NCBI GenBank assembly: GCA_944393175.1
Contig: CALXZH010000035.1
Location: 1-64,000 of the forward strand
Length of the DNA stretch: 64,000 nt
Direction: 5' to 3'
From: an uncultured Alphaproteobacteria bacterium
Lineage (GTDB): Bacteria; Pseudomonadota; Alphaproteobacteria; RF32; CAG-239
Part shown: positions 63,552 to 64,000 of the stretch, piece after piece
Numbering within the stretch: position 1 is the first letter of the stretch
How the letters are laid out: the number at the start of each line of letters is the position of its first letter
The notes under the pieces: model-generated
What the model saw: the letters and a program-made list of their open reading frames with translations, nothing else
What the model was told of the DNA's origin: nothing
The model's database searches: none
Program-made: the position numbers and the translations under genes

Positions 63552-63833
63552 TTAACGCAATTTAGATAATAAGGCTTGCTCGCCTTCACTAAATTGAGCC
63601 GGTTGAGGGGCCACTTGAGAAACGTCCTGAGGGGCTGTTTCCTGACGAGCCGCAGTTACGGAGCTCACCGGACGCAAATCGAAATCAGGCGGCAAAGTCA
63701 AAGGAGCGCGGGTTGTAACCATAAATTCATCCGGAGCTGAATTTTCAATACCTAAAGATTTTTTCATATCCGAGCAAGCACTCAAAGCACCTACTCCGGC
63801 TAACAAAGCCGCCACAAACAACACTTTATTCAT
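63552..63833 (-). CDS. DUF3035 lipoprotein
   Basis: The protein has 93 residues from the ATG at 63833, with an AAAGGA site. The start at 63848 is less fitting. The lipobox is LSAC (Cys about 20). The mature part has the DUF3035 core PDEFMVTTRAPLTLPPDF and then a Gln/Pro-rich stretch. Its place between lspA and the M16 pair is typical of alphaproteobacteria. Confidence 0.9.
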   Translation of the reverse strand: MNKVLFVAALLAGVGALSACSDMKKSLGIENSAPDEFMVTTRAPLTLPPDFDLRPVSSVTAARQETAPQDVSQVAPQPAQFSEGEQALLSKLR

Positions 63834-63853
63834 TTTCAATCCTTTCACTCAAA

Positions 63854-64000
63854 TTACTTGCTATCAGCCGGTTTCACCCACAAACCATGGACGATAACAA
63901 TGCAAGCTCCAATACAAATAAAACTATCTGCCACATTAAAGGCCGGCCAGTGATACTCTCCGAAACTAAAATCCAAAAAGTCAAACACGGCACCTAAACG
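63854..64000 (-). CDS. lspA: Lipoprotein signal peptidase (C-terminal part, cut by window edge)
   Basis: Only the last 48 codons are in the window. The reading frame from 64000 gives GAVFDFLDFSF and then HWPAFNVADSFI, with the conserved FDFLDF and FNVADS motifs that hold the two catalytic Asp of signal peptidase II. It ends in a membrane helix and a short basic tail. The DUF3035 gene follows 20 bases later. Confidence 0.93.
   Translation of the reverse strand, partial: RLGAVFDFLDFSFGEYHWPAFNVADSFICIGACIVIVHGLWVKPADSK

Noticed and set aside
1..64000. CRISPR arrays, transposase genes or a prophage
   Set aside because: No regularly spaced repeats, transposase-like frames or phage structural genes were seen.

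Overview
The window is a 64-kb piece of an AT-rich (roughly 38-40 % GC by eye), gene-dense chromosome, most likely from an uncultured, fermentative, gut-type alphaproteobacterium. Evidence for the group is the lspA / DUF3035 lipoprotein / M16-M16 cluster, the rlpA-dacA-tmk-holB cluster, a MutL with an endonuclease motif and a GAAC-N7-GTAC SOS-like site before recA. A complete Rnf complex and an iron-dependent alcohol dehydrogenase point to ferredoxin-linked anaerobic metabolism. The species assignment is inference.

Layout. 1-2105: the 3' end of a GC-rich structured RNA, an unassigned multi-hairpin RNA candidate, an HD-domain protein and an AsmA-like protein. 2107-4749 (-): DsbD-like thiol transporter and CDP-alcohol phosphatidyltransferase. 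4855-11308 (+): apbE, rseC-like and rnfBCDGEA, a respiratory module with its flavinylation enzyme. 11353-14620: nucleotide and DNA-repair genes (HD nucleotidase, family 5 uracil-DNA glycosylase), a beta-barrel outer membrane protein and a small membrane protein. 14621-15069: no gene. 15070-20207 (-): peptide ABC transporter pieces YejF and YejE behind a large sulfatase-like membrane protein. 20335-20949 (-): rpsD with a structured leader. 21153-23989 (+): TPR-methyltransferase, Nudix protein, GNAT. 23963-27344: DUF4236, OpgG, small unknowns, a degenerate HAD-like protein. 27442-27744: tRNA-Ser(GCT) locus with duplicated 3' flank. 27830-35603 (-): ZIP transporter, PfkB kinase, gatCAB, sppA, fabI. 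35713-37798 (+): BrkB-family membrane protein and recA. 37870-50958 (-): trkH, SNase-like protein, metG, alcohol dehydrogenase, DHH phosphoesterase, metallo-beta-lactamase-fold protein, tatD, holB, tmk, dacA, rlpA, mltB. 51079-53065 (+): sugar porter and a lipoprotein. 53121-55860 (-): an unknown protein and a two-gene restriction-modification system that closely resembles EcoRV. 56085-56622: tRNA-Ser(TGA) locus with tRNA fragments and inserts on both sides. 56641-64000 (-): mpg, mutL, pgi, two M16 peptidase-family proteins, DUF3035 lipoprotein and the 3' end of lspA.

The most unusual signal is at the two tRNA-Ser loci. Each has, directly 3' of the tRNA, a 134-170 bp element bounded by tRNA-Ser 3'-end sequence (GGAGA...TCTCC; in one case a 9-bp inverted repeat TGGCGGAGA/TCTCCGCCA). 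The two elements share short blocks in the same order (GGAGAG, GCTAAG, TCTG, ATCTCAG, GCGACAGC, TCTCC), while the helices between those blocks have different sequences but stay paired. This looks like a structured RNA or hairpin-rich mobile repeat that targets tRNA-Ser genes. I do not recognise it. The second locus also carries a 38-bp duplicate of the tRNA 5' half and lies next to the EcoRV-like system, so it looks like an integration hotspot.
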